A stretch of DNA of 17,500 bases from Anaeromyces robustus (GCA_002104895.1 MCFG01000456.1:15001-32500); one strand, 5' to 3'; positions 1 through 14,697 are shown, counted from the stretch's first letter. Translations and numbers: made by a program. The notes: generated from the letters alone by a model not told the origin.

Positions 1-1045
1 AGTTAATAATAATAATTAATATTTCTCTTTAATGGTAATGATAATTATTAACTAGTATTATTATCTATTATTATCTATTATTTAATATAAAGTATTGATT
101 TATTAATAGATGAAAAAAAAAAAATTTTTTTTTTTTTTTTTTTTTTGATTGATTTGATAATAAAATTATTCAAAAAAAAAAATTACCAAAAAAAATAAAA
201 AAAAATCCCAAGGAATTCATTAAAAAAAAAAAGTAAAAAAAAAAAAGTAAAAAAAAAAAAACAAAAAAAAAAAAAAAAAGGCTTAACAATTATAAAATGT
301 TTAAATTTGATATAGAAAAAAAAAAAAAAAAAACTATGTATTAAATTATATTGAATGAATTTATTGAATACATTTTTAATTCTTAAATAATAAATGTATT
401 TTAAATGCATAATGTTTATATCATATATCTTATATTTTCTAATTATATACTAGATATATTTTAAATATTTTAAATATATTTATGTCTATTTATTATATTA
501 TATTTTATTATATTTTATTATATTTTATTATATTTTTATGTAATTCATTCTATTTCATTTTGTTTCATTTTATTTTATACTTCATGTAAAAGTATTATTA
601 ATAAAATATAAGACTTTTTAGACAATATAAAAATAAATTATTTAATTGTGTATGAGGCTCAAAAAATCTTTTTCATAAATAAAATTTTTATTATATATAA
701 TAATTATTAATACTTTAAATTTTAACTTGAATTACTAATTATAAAGAATATTTATAATTGAAAAGTAATGTCTATTATTTTTTCGTTAGAACAACCAACT
801 TAACTTTAGAATACTAAAAGTTATTTATACAAATATATAAAAAAATAACCAAAAAAAAAAAAAAAAAAAAAATGAAAATGACAAAAAGAAAAAAAAATTC
901 TTTTAGTACAACATATAATAAGATTTTGTATTACATAAAAGAATTTAAATTTTGGAAAGTTTCTATATATATATAAAAATAAAAGAAAAAAATTGTATTT
1001 CTAAAGTTTATGTAGTACAAAAATTATACAGAAAATTTAAAAAGT

Positions 1046-1080
1046 TTGGTATTAAATAATAATAATATATTTAATACCAA
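1046..1080. repeat. Perfect 13-bp inverted repeat (hairpin)
   Basis: TTGGTATTAAATA (1046-1058) and its exact reverse complement TATTTAATACCAA (1068-1080) around a 9-nt loop. The stem contains GG/CC pairs, which are rare in this region, so it is less likely to be trivial A/T pairing. Confidence 0.8.
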
Positions 1081-1280
1081 TAAATAATAATAATAATAAT
1101 AATAAAAATAGGAAAAGATACCAATATACATAGATAAAATTACCAAAATAAGCTTAATATAGAAAGTTCATGAATTAAAAAATAATGATTAACATAATAA
1201 AATATAATACAATAAATAAAATAAAATATAATAAAATAAAATAAAATATAATAAAATAAAATAAAATTATATACATCAAA

Positions 1281-1321
<41 letters not shown>

Positions 1322-1381
1322 GACTATATATAATTTTTTTTTTTTTTAATATTGATGTCTATAATTCATGTATTATAAAAT

Positions 1382-1567
1382 AAATAAAACCCTATTAATT
1401 ACATAATGTAACATATACTTTGACATATATACGTATCTAAATAAAACCCTATTTATATTATATAATATATAATAATATTAATAATAAATAAAATCCTATT
1501 AATAATTATAATTATTATTAATATTATATAATGTAATAGTAATATTAATAATAAATAAAACTTTATT
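1382..1567. repeat. Four spaced copies of a C-containing motif AAATAAAAYYYTATT
   Basis: The 15-mer appears at about 1382 (CCC), 1438 (CCC), 1486 (TCC) and 1553 (CTT), separated by 56, 48 and 67 bp of A/T sequence with shared words such as ATTATATAATGTAA and AATATTAATAATAAAT. It looks like an old degenerate tandem array losing its C residues towards the right. Confidence 0.6.
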
Positions 1568-1780
1568 TAATTATATATTATTTTATTATACATAATCTTT
1601 TTTTAATTTTATTGTTTATTTCCTTATTTCCTTCGATGATATATTTTATCATTTTTTATTTCATCATTTTTCTTATTATGAAAAAAAAAAAAAAAAGTAG
1701 TTAAAATGAAGATAAAAAATCACTACTAATTATATAGATATATATATATAACATAGGAAATCATTTCTTATTTTTGCTTG

Positions 1781-2056
1781 CTTTTTTATTTTATATTAAA
1801 TATATTATTATTATTATTATTGTTGTTGTTGTTGTTATTGTTGTTGTTATTGTTGTTGTTATTGTTGTTGTTGTTACTATTATAAAATAGAATTTAATTT
1901 TTTTTACTTATTAAATGAAATAAAGATAATAATACTTTTCTTTTATTTTATATTAAATTTATTATTATTACTATTATAATTATTATTGTTGTTGTTGTTG
2001 TTGTTATAAAATACAATTTAATTTTTTACTTATTTAAATGAAAAAATAATAATAAT
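1781..2056. repeat. Divergent tandem duplication around (TTG)n/(TTA)n tracts
   Basis: Copy 1 (about 1781-1934) and copy 2 (about 1935-2056) share the same order: TTTTATTTTATATTAAAT, then TTA and TTG trinucleotides, then TATAAAATA(G/C)AATTTAATT, ACTTATT and AAATGAAA. The copies differ mainly in trinucleotide number. Confidence 0.7.
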
Positions 2057-2429
2057 AACAATAACAATAATAGTAATATATAGTTAAAAACAAAAAGGAT
2101 TTACTAATTTAAATATAAATCATATAATTTTATATTAAATAAATATATATATATATTTAAATTTATTTTCGTTTATATATAAATATAAAATATACCAATT
2201 TTTAATGTATTTTTTATATGTTTTGTAAATTTCATAAAAATTTTATTATATAAATTTTTATTAGATATTTATTAAATATTATTTTTTTTATATATCAGTT
2301 ATATTCTTACTTTTATTGAATTTTAATACTTAGAATGTTACATTAAAATAAAAATGAAATAAACATGATGTTATAAAAAAAAAAGAATTTTGGGGAAAAA
2401 AAATAACTAAAAAAAAAAGGAAGATTATA

Positions 2430-3060
2430 ACGGGTCATTAGAGTAAATTAATCCTAAACAAAGATTCAAAGAAAAAAAAAGCGGAGAAAGTATATCCAAA
2501 TTAATCCTGAAAATAAAAAAAAAAAGTAATTTAATAAATTTAATTTCTATAATTAGCGATAGAGTAGTTCATAAATTCTAAAAAGATTCTAAGAAAGTAC
2601 ATATTGAATATATTGATCCAAAATGTGTCAAGATTGCGATGTAGTTACTATATAACGCAAAAACCAATAAAGAATCGTATTATATATTAAAAAAAGTGAT
2701 TAAGACATAAGACAGAAAATATTTATATTGTAATATATAACTAAACCTCCCCGCAATTTTGATTATATAATAGAATGTAAAAATATTTGTTATAGTCTAG
2801 CTAGTCTGTTGGATACTTGAATAATTTTGACTTACTCCCTATTTAACAAAAAATTTCACAATTGCTTCTATCAAGAAGGAAGTAAAGGAAAAAAAAAACT
2901 GCTCGAATTTCATATACTGTAAATTCAAATATATAGTTTCTATTCAAATTATGAATATAACGTTTTTTTTTTTTTGTCTATACGTTTTTTCTATGGCTAA
3001 CTTAAAAGTTCTAGCTACTCCAATATGTCTAAAAAAGTCCTGACATTTAAAATAAGGATT
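2430..3060. other. Mixed-composition stretch, possible decayed element
   Basis: Noticeably less A/T-pure than its surroundings, with G/C-containing words such as GCGGAGAAAG, CCTCCCCGCAA and CTAGCTAGTCTG. One plus frame from about 2554 reads largely open with scattered stops (fragments VHIEYIDPKCVKIAM and NKESYYILKKVIKT), as expected of a decayed coding region, but no family is recognised. No intact gene or RNA gene found. Confidence 0.3.
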
Positions 3061-3280
3061 AAAAGCAAAATAAATTTATTTAAAAAAAAAAAAACAAGAA
3101 TTTTAATAAATATTATTAAACATTATTGAATTTTATATAAGTTTTATTAATAAGAAATAATAATTATTATTATTATTTAATTTTTAATATTACTGAAAAA
3201 AAAGACGTATATAAAAATTAATATTATTATTAAAGTTATAAAATTTAAAACCATATAAATATTCACCACACTTTTACTTA

Positions 3281-3426
3281 GAATTATGCCTACTGTTAGT
3301 GGCCAGATCTGGTCATTATTCAATAGGTATCCCAACAATCTAACCAAGAGCGTCGAAGCTGACAATTCAGTAGGACAAGACAGTAGGTCACACGCATCTA
3401 ATAATGATAATAACTTTCCAACTTGA
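3281..3426. other. GC-richer island, possible relic exon or mobile-element fragment
   Basis: About 145 bp with roughly 40-45% G+C by eye inside sequence near 10%, with abrupt edges. Plus strand: after a splice-acceptor-like TTTTACTTAG, an ORF of 46 codons runs 3286-3426 (starts MPTVSGQIWSLFNRYP, ends in TGA). Its codons are often C/G-ending (GGC, CAG, ATC, CCC, AAC, GTC), unlike the two real genes here. The minus strand is also open across the island (3446..3177, 89 codons). Neither product is recognised, and it contains the palindrome CCAGATCTGG. It could be a fragment of a transposon, a transferred sequence or an exon of a broken gene. Confidence 0.35.
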
Positions 3427-4488
3427 TTTAATTTAATAATATACACTATACCATATGAAGTAATTATAAATTATTACTATCTATTAAATAATAAATTATT
3501 ATTCTTTATTAGATTAAGTTTTAATATGTACAATTACTTTATAACATGTACTTTTTAAATTAAATTTAAATAAAGTTTTCATTATTTTATTGCCAAAAAA
3601 AAAAAAAAAAAAAAAAAAAATAAATATTCACTAAAAAAAAACGATATTTTATATATAAAAATAAAATAATAAAAATATTTTATATATATATATTAAAGGA
3701 TTTTATTTATATATGTGTATATTTATTAATTATTACAAAATATTAAATTATTTATTATTTTTTTTTTTTTTAAATATAAAAAAAAAAAGTAAGAAAAAAT
3801 AAATTAATAAATTATAATATTTATGTATTTTTTAAAATATAAAAGAAAAGAAAGATAAGAATTTTAATTAAAATAAAAATAAAAATAAAAATAATAATAA
3901 AAATTAATATTACTAATTCATTAAACAAAAAAAAAGTAATGGTAAAATAATATTTATTAAAATATTAAACTAAAGATAAAAAAGAAAAAAGAAAAAAAGA
4001 ATATAAAATATTAAATTAAAGATAAAAAAAAAAGAAAAAAAGAAAAAAGAAATATAATTTTTTGTTTTCCTTTTTTCTTTATGTTAACTGTTTGAATCTT
4101 GTTGTTGTTGTTGTTGTTATTATTATTATTATTATTAAATTGTATTTTTTTTTTATAATATTCAAAATCTATTATTCATAAATATATATATTCTTTTTGT
4201 TGTTGTTGTTCCTTTAATTTAATTATATAAAATTAATTTTTTTGATTGATTTTTTAATTTTGAATTATAAAAATTTAATAATAATAATGTTAATATTTAT
4301 TATAATAAATAATAAAAAATAAAAAGAAAATATATATATTTTTTTTTTCTTTCTCTTTTTTCTTGTGTATGTAAGTTATAATATTATAAAAAAATGCCAA
4401 AATTTTATATTAGATAATAAGTCGTAGTCGTATATAAATTTTCTTACTATTTGTTAAAAAAGTTTGTTTTTTTTTTTTTTTTTTTTTT
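3427..4488. other. AT-rich non-coding flank downstream of the chitinase
   Basis: No supported gene. Contains homopolymer A at about 3596-3620, (AAATA)n at about 3870-3900, and an A/G-rich imperfect tandem repeat with copies starting at 3961 and 4007 (AATATTAAA(C/T)TAAAGATAAA then A/G-rich sequence). A CAA/TAA-type microsatellite on the minus strand lies at about 4098-4137. Confidence 0.7.
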
Positions 4489-4536
4489 GTTATTTTTTGT
4501 TTTTTTGTTTTTGTTATTTTTTGTTTTTTTGTTTTA
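4489..4536. repeat. 24-bp T-rich tandem repeat, two copies
   Basis: The unit GTTATTTTTTGTTTTTTTGT plus four T occurs at 4489-4512 and again at 4513-4536, downstream of the chitinase stop codon. It follows a poly-T run at about 4467-4488. Confidence 0.75.
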
Positions 4537-4538
4537 TT
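4533..4538 (-). terminator. Possible polyadenylation signal AATAAA for the chitinase gene
   Basis: AATAAA on the minus strand about 85 nt past the TAA stop at 4625..4623. In such A/T-rich DNA this hexamer is frequent by chance, so the assignment rests only on position. Confidence 0.3.
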
Positions 4539-4622
4539 TTTTCTTTGGTTTTGTTTAATTTGAATATTTTCATTAATTTAATTTAATTTAATTTAATTTA
4601 TATTATATATATATATTTAATT

Positions 4623-7974
<3,352 letters not shown>

Positions 7975-8171
7975 TTTTGTTTCAGTTTATTTTTTTTTTT
8001 TCTTTTTTTATAATGATTATTATTATTATTATTACTATTATTATTAACAAATTTTTTGGCTTATTTTGGTTTTATTCTGATAAAAAATAGGAAATCAAAA
8101 TTTTATTATTATATAAAATTCTGTATTAAAAAATTGTGTTTAAAAAAAAAAAAAAAAAAAAAAGTATAAAT

Positions 8172-8193
8172 CCTAATTATTATAATAATTAGG
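8172..8193. repeat. Perfect 22-bp palindrome
   Basis: CCTAATTATTA followed directly by its reverse complement TAATAATTAGG, with no loop. It lies about 200 bp upstream of the chitinase start codon. It could be a binding site for a dimeric factor or a chance A/T palindrome; the CC/GG ends favour the former slightly. Confidence 0.6.
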
Positions 8194-10482
8194 TTATAGT
8201 CTTTTTTTTTTAATTATTATTATCTTTTTGTTGAATTATAACTTTTAAAAAGATTTTTTTGTTTTTCTTTGATTATTTATTTCCTTTTATATTTATTAAT
8301 AATCGTTATAAAAGTCTTAATACAAGTTTCTTTTTTTATAGTTCTTTTGGTATATATTAAATTTAAATAAAAAATACTAAAGTATATTAAGAAAATATTA
8401 GTGTTTTCAATGATAAATAAAAGTAATAAAAGAAAAAAGTTTATGTTTATGTTTAACGATAAATATAAATATTATAATTTTAAAAGAAAAAAAAAAGAGA
8501 TTTTTTAGAATAAAGAAAAATTAAAGACTTTTATATGAAAATAAAAAAAAAATAATATTTTTAAAATTTATATAATATTACTTTTTTTTTTTTTTATTTC
8601 ATAAATACTTTAAATGTCACTTTTAATTTTTTTTTTTTTTAATTATTAAAAAAATTTTTTTTTGTTACAATAAATTTATTTAAAAAATTAAATAAATAAA
8701 TATTAATAATATAAATAAATATTGTATAATTAAATATATATATAATTAAATATATATTAAATAATTAAATAAATAATGCATACAACATAAATTGAAATAT
8801 ATGAAAATTTTTTAAATTTTTTGTATGAAAGGATAAAATTAAATCTTAATAAATAATTTAATTAATAAATTTTAAAAAAAAAAAAAGTTTATTAAATATA
8901 AAATAGTTAAAGGAAAGCTGTAACACTTGAAGTAAAATATAATAAATTTTTAATATTTTTTATATATTTTACTTTAATTTTTTTTTTCAATATATTCTAT
9001 ATATTATCTTTGTCATAATAAAAATTATAAATTATATATATTATTATTATTTTTTATTTATTTAATATATAATTAATAAAAGAAAAAAATAAAAAAAAAA
9101 AAAATGAAACGAAATATAATGTATCGATAACTAAAACTAATAAAATTCAATTATTAAACTTTATAATGTATAGAGCCACAATAAATGCTTTAATATTGAT
9201 TTACTGATTTTTTTTTTTTCATTAAATATTCATTAATTATTATTATAATTACTTATTAATTACTAATAAGTTTTATTAATTAATTAATTAATATTATTAA
9301 TAATTAATAACTAAAAAACTATGATTAAAAATTTTATATAATTAATTATTGAATAAAGATTTTTTTTAATTATTATTAATATTATATATTAAAAGTAATA
9401 ATAATTACTATTATACAAAATAAAAAGGTATAACTCTAGAAAAAAAAAGTAAAGTATAAAAACGGTATATCAATAAAGAAATATATAAATAACCGTTATA
9501 AAAATATTAATGAATTTTATTTATTAATAGAATGACTTTTAATGTAACATTTTACAACTTTTAAAAAAAAAATAATAAGTATATATCAATAATTATATAT
9601 ATTAGAATTAGAATTTAGATTTAGAATCAAAATGGATAAAGTCAAGAATTCAATTTATTATATAATTTTATTACTTCAAATAACATGAAAAAAAATAGTA
9701 TAATTTTATTTAATAATAATATTTTATAAATAAATATTCATTTTTTATATCATATTATATTAACTTTTTTATATATATCTTATTTTAAATTACTAAACTT
9801 TTTCTTGTAGTGGTAACAAAATATAAAATTTTTTAACATTAAATATGAAAGTATATCAATTCTAATTTTTTAAATTTATAAAATTAATAAAGCATTATTA
9901 AATAAGATATTATAATAGTTAAAACCATATTTCGATGCTTTTCTTTTTATATATAATAATAAAAAAATATATATATATATTCTCTTTAAATTAAAAATAA
10001 AGAATGCCAATTATTTTATTATTTTTTTAACATATTTTGACATTCATATTTTTTATTATACTTTTTTCTTTTTATTTTTATTTTTAATTTTAGTTTTTAT
10101 TTTTGTATATTTTTACATAAAAAATTCTTTTACCTGATTTTATTTTCATTTGAATTATATATATATTTGTTAATAATAATATTAATATAAATAATTATAT
10201 TAATATTAATAATATATATATAATTAATATATATATATATATATTTATTATAATGTATTTTTATTATTATTACTTTTTAATTATTATAACTATTATTAAT
10301 TAATTATGATAGTTTGAAAAAAAAAATAACTTTAATTAAAATTATATTGAATATCATTCAATAGATATTTAAACCTATTAAATAATATTAATAAAATATT
10401 TTTATAAAATCTAATATTAAATATATACTAAATATTAATTATATGATTAAATTTAAAATAATTATTATAAAAAAAATGGTTA

Positions 10483-10572
10483 TGTAACAAACATAGATTA
10501 TAATATTTATTCTGTAACAAACATAGATTATAATATTTATTCTGTAACAAACATAGATTATAATATTTATTC
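10483..10572. repeat. 30-bp minisatellite, three perfect copies
   Basis: The 30-bp unit beginning TGTAACAAACATAGATTATA occurs head to tail at 10483-10512, 10513-10542 and 10543-10572 with no differences. Perfect identity inside otherwise unstable A/T DNA points to a recent expansion. Confidence 0.95.
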
Positions 10573-11769
10573 TTCCTTTTTTTTTTTTTTTTATTTCTAA
10601 ATATTAAAAACCTTCCATAGTATAATGCATAAAAATTTTTTCCTTTAAATTATTCTTTTTTTTCTTTTTTTATTTTTCTTCAATTTATAATAATAAATAA
10701 TATATATATAAATGAATTATTAAATAATATATATTATATTCTATTGCAATATATATATATTAATAGTCAATAATTTAATATCATATAAAATAATTTATTT
10801 TAATACATTTAATTTATTAAGTATATACATTAAAGCAATTTTATTAATATATTAATATATTTAAATTTTAATTAAATGTTGAATTATTAAAAATCATTTT
10901 ATTATAATTTATTATTATTAAATAAATTAATATAATAATATAAAATATATTTTAAGAATTTAATCAAGATTTATTAATAAATAATTATTTAAATAAAAAA
11001 AAAAAAAAAAAAACATGTTCTCACTATATAATTCAATAATTAAATGATGAAATAATTATAATGGAAAATCATTTACTTAAATCCTTTAATAATTTATCCC
11101 ATATTAAAAAAATCTATTGAATATTTAAAAAAAATAAATAATTATATTAGATTCATTAAACTTAATATAAAAATATATTATAATTATAATAATTATAATG
11201 AAACAAATAAAATTTAAAATTCAATAATTAATTTTCTTTTTTTACAGAATTTTTTATTTTTTTTTTAATTTTTTTTTTTTATTATTTTTTTCATATTTTT
11301 TATATTTTATTAAATTTTTATCTAGATGTAACACATTTTATAATTATTATGATTAAAATGAATCAAATACAATAAATTGGAAAATTTTTAAAAAGGTATT
11401 TTTCTTTTTTTTTTCAAAGTTTAAAATAAAATACAATATAATAATAAAAAATAAAATTATACTTTTAAATATAATAAAAAAAGTTTTCGTAGATAAATAT
11501 ATTGAAAATAAAAAAATACTATACTATAGTTATAATGTGATTTTAAAATAAAAACTTTATCCAATTACCAAATATGTATATTATTCATTACTATATTTAT
11601 AATTTTTCATAAAATAAAATCAAAAGTTATTAAAATTTTTATATTTATATATTTCTATATTTCTATATAAAATATTTATATACATATTATTAATATAATA
11701 TTATTATGGAATCTTTTTTTTTTTATTTCTATAAATTGTTTTATAATAATAATATTAATTTCATATTAG

Positions 11770-11789
11770 ACACACACACACACACACAC
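11770..11789. repeat. (AC)10 microsatellite
   Basis: Ten perfect AC units. It is the only clear C-containing dinucleotide array in the desert; all others are AT. Confidence 0.95.
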
Positions 11790-12494
11790 TTATTTACATA
11801 AAAAATTAATATAATGACGTATTATTATTAAGTCTGAGTTGTAATTAAAAAAAATAAAAATTAATTAATTTACCATTTCCATTTTAGTAATAATTAAATT
11901 TTATTATATTAAAAAAAAAATTTTTTTAAAAAATTTATACATGTCATATTTCATTTTTTATTTTTCTTTTTTATATTTAATAAAAAATAAAAATATATAT
12001 ATACAAGTTTAATATATAAATCTATAAATTTAATTCTATACATTGAATAAATAAAAAAAAATAGATAAAAATGTTTATTTGATATTTTTGTTATAATTAT
12101 TGAAATTAATGTTTCCATAAAAAGTTATTACAGATATGTTATAAATGTTTATGGAATCAAAAATATATAGCATTTATTACAAATGAAAAATGTTTTTATA
12201 AAATAATAATAATAATAATTCATAATAACTTCCACAATATTAATAATTATATCATTTTAAAAAAAAATATAGATATAAATATATTCTAATTACTCCTTTA
12301 TACATATATTATATGTAATATAATTACCATAATTTTAATAGTTATTGCTATACATCATTTTTATCTTTATTAAATATATAATTTATAAATATATATATTT
12401 ATAATATAATACAATTATTATTATTTTTTTTTTCATTTTATATTATTTTATTTAAACTTTAATGAAATTCTAAATATTAATAATTTATATTAAT

Positions 12495-12644
12495 ATAATT
12501 TCTATTATTAACATTTTTTGATAAAAAGAAATATTTAAAAAAATTTCGACTAAATTTTAATTTAATCCATTAATTAAAATATGTATGGAATAATTCTAAT
12601 ATAAATATTTCTTTTTATCAAAAAATGTTAATAATAGAAATTAT
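12495..12644. repeat. 43-bp perfect inverted repeat with 64-bp centre (MITE-like)
   Basis: Arm 1 at 12495-12537 (core CTATTATTAACATTTTTTGA) and arm 2 at 12602-12644 are exact reverse complements over 43 bp. The centre holds a smaller inverted repeat (ATTTTAATT / AATTAAAAT) and an ATGTATGG word. No ORF fits inside. The overall form of about 150 bp resembles a foldback/MITE or a hairpin-RNA locus. Just to the right (12641-12665) a third, partial copy of the arm core follows in direct orientation. Confidence 0.85.
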
Positions 12645-12675
12645 TAACATTTTTTATTTAATAAAAAAAAAATGT

Positions 12676-12724
12676 TTAAAAATTTACATATTATAAAAAT
12701 AGAAAAAATATATATTTTTTATTT
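12676..12724. repeat. 49-bp dispersed direct repeat, copy 1
   Basis: Identical over 49 bp to 16573-16621, same orientation, about 3.9 kb apart. Begins TTAAAAATTTACATATTATA and contains AAAAATAGAAAAAATATATA. It lies just right of the 43-bp inverted repeat, suggesting both belong to one dispersed element. Confidence 0.9.
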
Positions 12725-12776
12725 AATAAAAAAAAGAATTAATTTATTTAATAAAAAAAAAAAAGAATTGAATAAA
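12725..12776. repeat. Short tandem repeat, unit TTTATTTAATAAAAAAAAGA
   Basis: The phrase TTTATTTAATAAAA plus an A-run and GAATT recurs at about 12719 and 12743, with an earlier related copy at about 12652. The A-run length varies between copies. Confidence 0.6.
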
Positions 12777-12810
12777 AAGTTTGTTAAAGATTAAATACAT
12801 AATAACAAAA

Positions 12811-12841
<31 letters not shown>

Positions 12842-12851
12842 AAAATAAACC

Positions 12852-12929
12852 AAATTTAATAAGATTAGTATACTATTATTATTTTTATTTTTAATTAAAA
12901 TAATAATAGTATACTACCTTATTAAATCA
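12852..12929. repeat. Long hairpin, about 31-bp stem with a small internal bulge
   Basis: TAGTATACTATTATTATTTT (12866-12885) pairs exactly with 12897-12916. After a 1-2 nt bulge the outer arms ATTTAATAAG and CTTATTAAAT also pair. The loop is about 11 nt. The GTATAC core and the near-perfect extension make chance pairing unlikely even at this composition. Confidence 0.8.
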
Positions 12930-13100
12930 TTTTAATATGATATTAAGATTTTTTTCAAATTTTATTAGAAAATATAATATTTAAAAATTAAAAATTAAAA
13001 ACTAGTATTAATTATATGCATAACTAAAAAAATAATATATAAAAAATTCATTACAAATTATTATTATATAGTTTTTAATATTTATATATAATAAATATAT

Positions 13101-13285
13101 ATTCAATATAATTCTATGAAATAACATTTTTATTATATTCAATTATTAAACTTTATAAATGTTTTAATATAATATAATAAATCATTTATATTAGGATTAA
13201 ATTATATTCAATATAATATAACATTTTTATTACGATTAAATTATATTCAATATAATTCTATGAACTAACATTTTTATTATACTAT
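13101..13285. repeat. Three imperfect copies of an ATTCAATATAATTCTATGAA repeat
   Basis: Copies begin near 13101, 13206 and 13246. Each continues to AACATTTTTATTA after about 20-25 bp; the middle copy lacks part of TTCTATGAA, and the third reads GAACTAACA where the first reads GAAATAACA. ATTCAATTATTAAACTTTAT follows the first copy and is also found at 9145-9164, so pieces of this family are dispersed. Confidence 0.7.
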
Positions 13286-13311
13286 AAAATATAATAATTA
13301 AGTTCAATCTT

Positions 13312-13351
<40 letters not shown>

Positions 13352-13375
13352 GAATTTTATCACTTTTATTCATAA

Positions 13376-13407
13376 TTTTTACCTTTTTTAATTAAAAAAG
13401 GTAAAAA
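13376..13407. repeat. Perfect 32-bp palindrome
   Basis: TTTTTACCTTTTTTAA followed by its exact reverse complement, centred between 13391 and 13392. It contains a CC/GG pair in each arm. It lies 20-25 bp right of a poly-T run of nearly 30 (about 13323-13351). Perfect palindromes with no spacer are unstable in replication, so its survival suggests recent origin. Confidence 0.85.
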
Positions 13408-13728
13408 AAAGTTAACTTTATTGGATTTTTTTAATTAATTAAAAGTGTCTCTTCTTTTTTCAAATACTTAATTAAGAGAAAGGTTTTTTTTTCTTTCAAT
13501 AATATGACTTTAATAATTTTATTTTTTTATTTTTATTTTTATAAGCTTTTTTTCTTTTTTACAAGCATAAACCATTTTTTATTTTTAATATAAATATTAA
13601 AGTTTTTTTGTTTCTTATTATTAAAATTATAATTTATAATTATTTTAAAGTTAACTTTTTCTTCAATAAAAATTCTATTTAAATAATCAATTTTTACTTT
13701 TTTTTTTATATATCGAATATATTAGAAA

Positions 13729-13731
<3 letters not shown>

Positions 13732-13765
<34 letters not shown>
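13732..13765. repeat. (ATT)n microsatellite, about 11 units
   Basis: Uninterrupted trinucleotide run in the gene desert, same motif as the intron 2 array but much shorter. Confidence 0.9.
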
Positions 13766-13768
<3 letters not shown>

Positions 13769-14694
13769 TTACAATTTTATAATTTTTTATTACTATTTTT
13801 TTTATTAAGCAATATATTATATAAGTAACACAATTATTAGAAGTACAAATAATTTTTTTATTTAATAAATAACATCAAAATGTAAATAAAAAAGAAAAAA
13901 GTTTATATACTATTTATGAATATTTAAACATATCCTAACCTTTAAATAACATGGTTAGATTATTAATTAAATAATATATATATAAAATATTAATACAAAT
14001 ATATATAATATATAATTAAAATTTATATTAAAATTTTTAATAATAAAATATTATTAAAACATATTTATATTCCATAATGAAAATGTGGTATATTTAATAA
14101 TATTTACTCATAATTAAAAGAAAAAATAAAAATTAATAAATAAGAATAAAAATATTTTAATAAAATAAAAATATATAATGATGCAATTAATTATTATATT
14201 TATTATATATAAAATATAAAATAAAATAGAATTTTTGTTATATTTCATATAAATTAATAATATCATTCGTCAATCTATTCACAACTGTATTTTTTCCGCA
14301 AGTAATTACTATATTTTTATGTTTATATTATTATTTTGTTATATATTTTATAGTTTTCTTTTTTTTTATAAATAATTAAAAATTAATAATAAAATATTAT
14401 CTACATGCACAATATATATATTATTTATAAGATAATTACATAATAAAAAGTTGATAATATTTTACAGAAAACTTTAAAAAAAATATAAGAAAAAATAAGG
14501 AAAATAGGATAATACTGTGGATTATTTTAGATTATTTTTGGAAATAAATGCATAAATTTTAATAGTAAATATATAAAATTTTTTAAGAAAAAAAAAAGTC
14601 ATTAAAAACAATAGTAAAAAAAATTATTTTTTTCCATTTATAATATTAAAAAAATATGTAATAAAATAAAAAAAAAATTAAATAAAATAAAATA

Positions 14695-14697
14695 AAA

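Larger units (their letters stand above)
1..2429. other. AT-rich intergenic region with simple and degenerate repeats
   Basis: No gene found on either strand; the longest open frame (minus strand 410..183) is a low-complexity poly-Phe translation of A-runs. Contents include T/A homopolymers (about 112-146, 225-280, 849-871), a 10-bp TATTTTATTA tandem (about 501-536), TAAAA-type pentanucleotides (about 1215-1266), (AAT)n (about 1279-1317), a hairpin at 1046-1080 and the repeats listed separately. Confidence 0.8.

Noticed and set aside
183-410. Minus-strand 75-codon frame rich in Phe
   Set aside because: A translation of A-homopolymers; no composition or motif of a real protein.
8307-8314. Plus-strand TATAAAAG in the gene desert
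   Set aside because: No ORF or RNA gene follows it; TATA-like words are expected often at this composition.
12113-12156. 9-bp inverted repeat TTCCATAAA / TTTATGGAA
   Set aside because: Short, with a long loop, and likely by chance in A/T-rich DNA.
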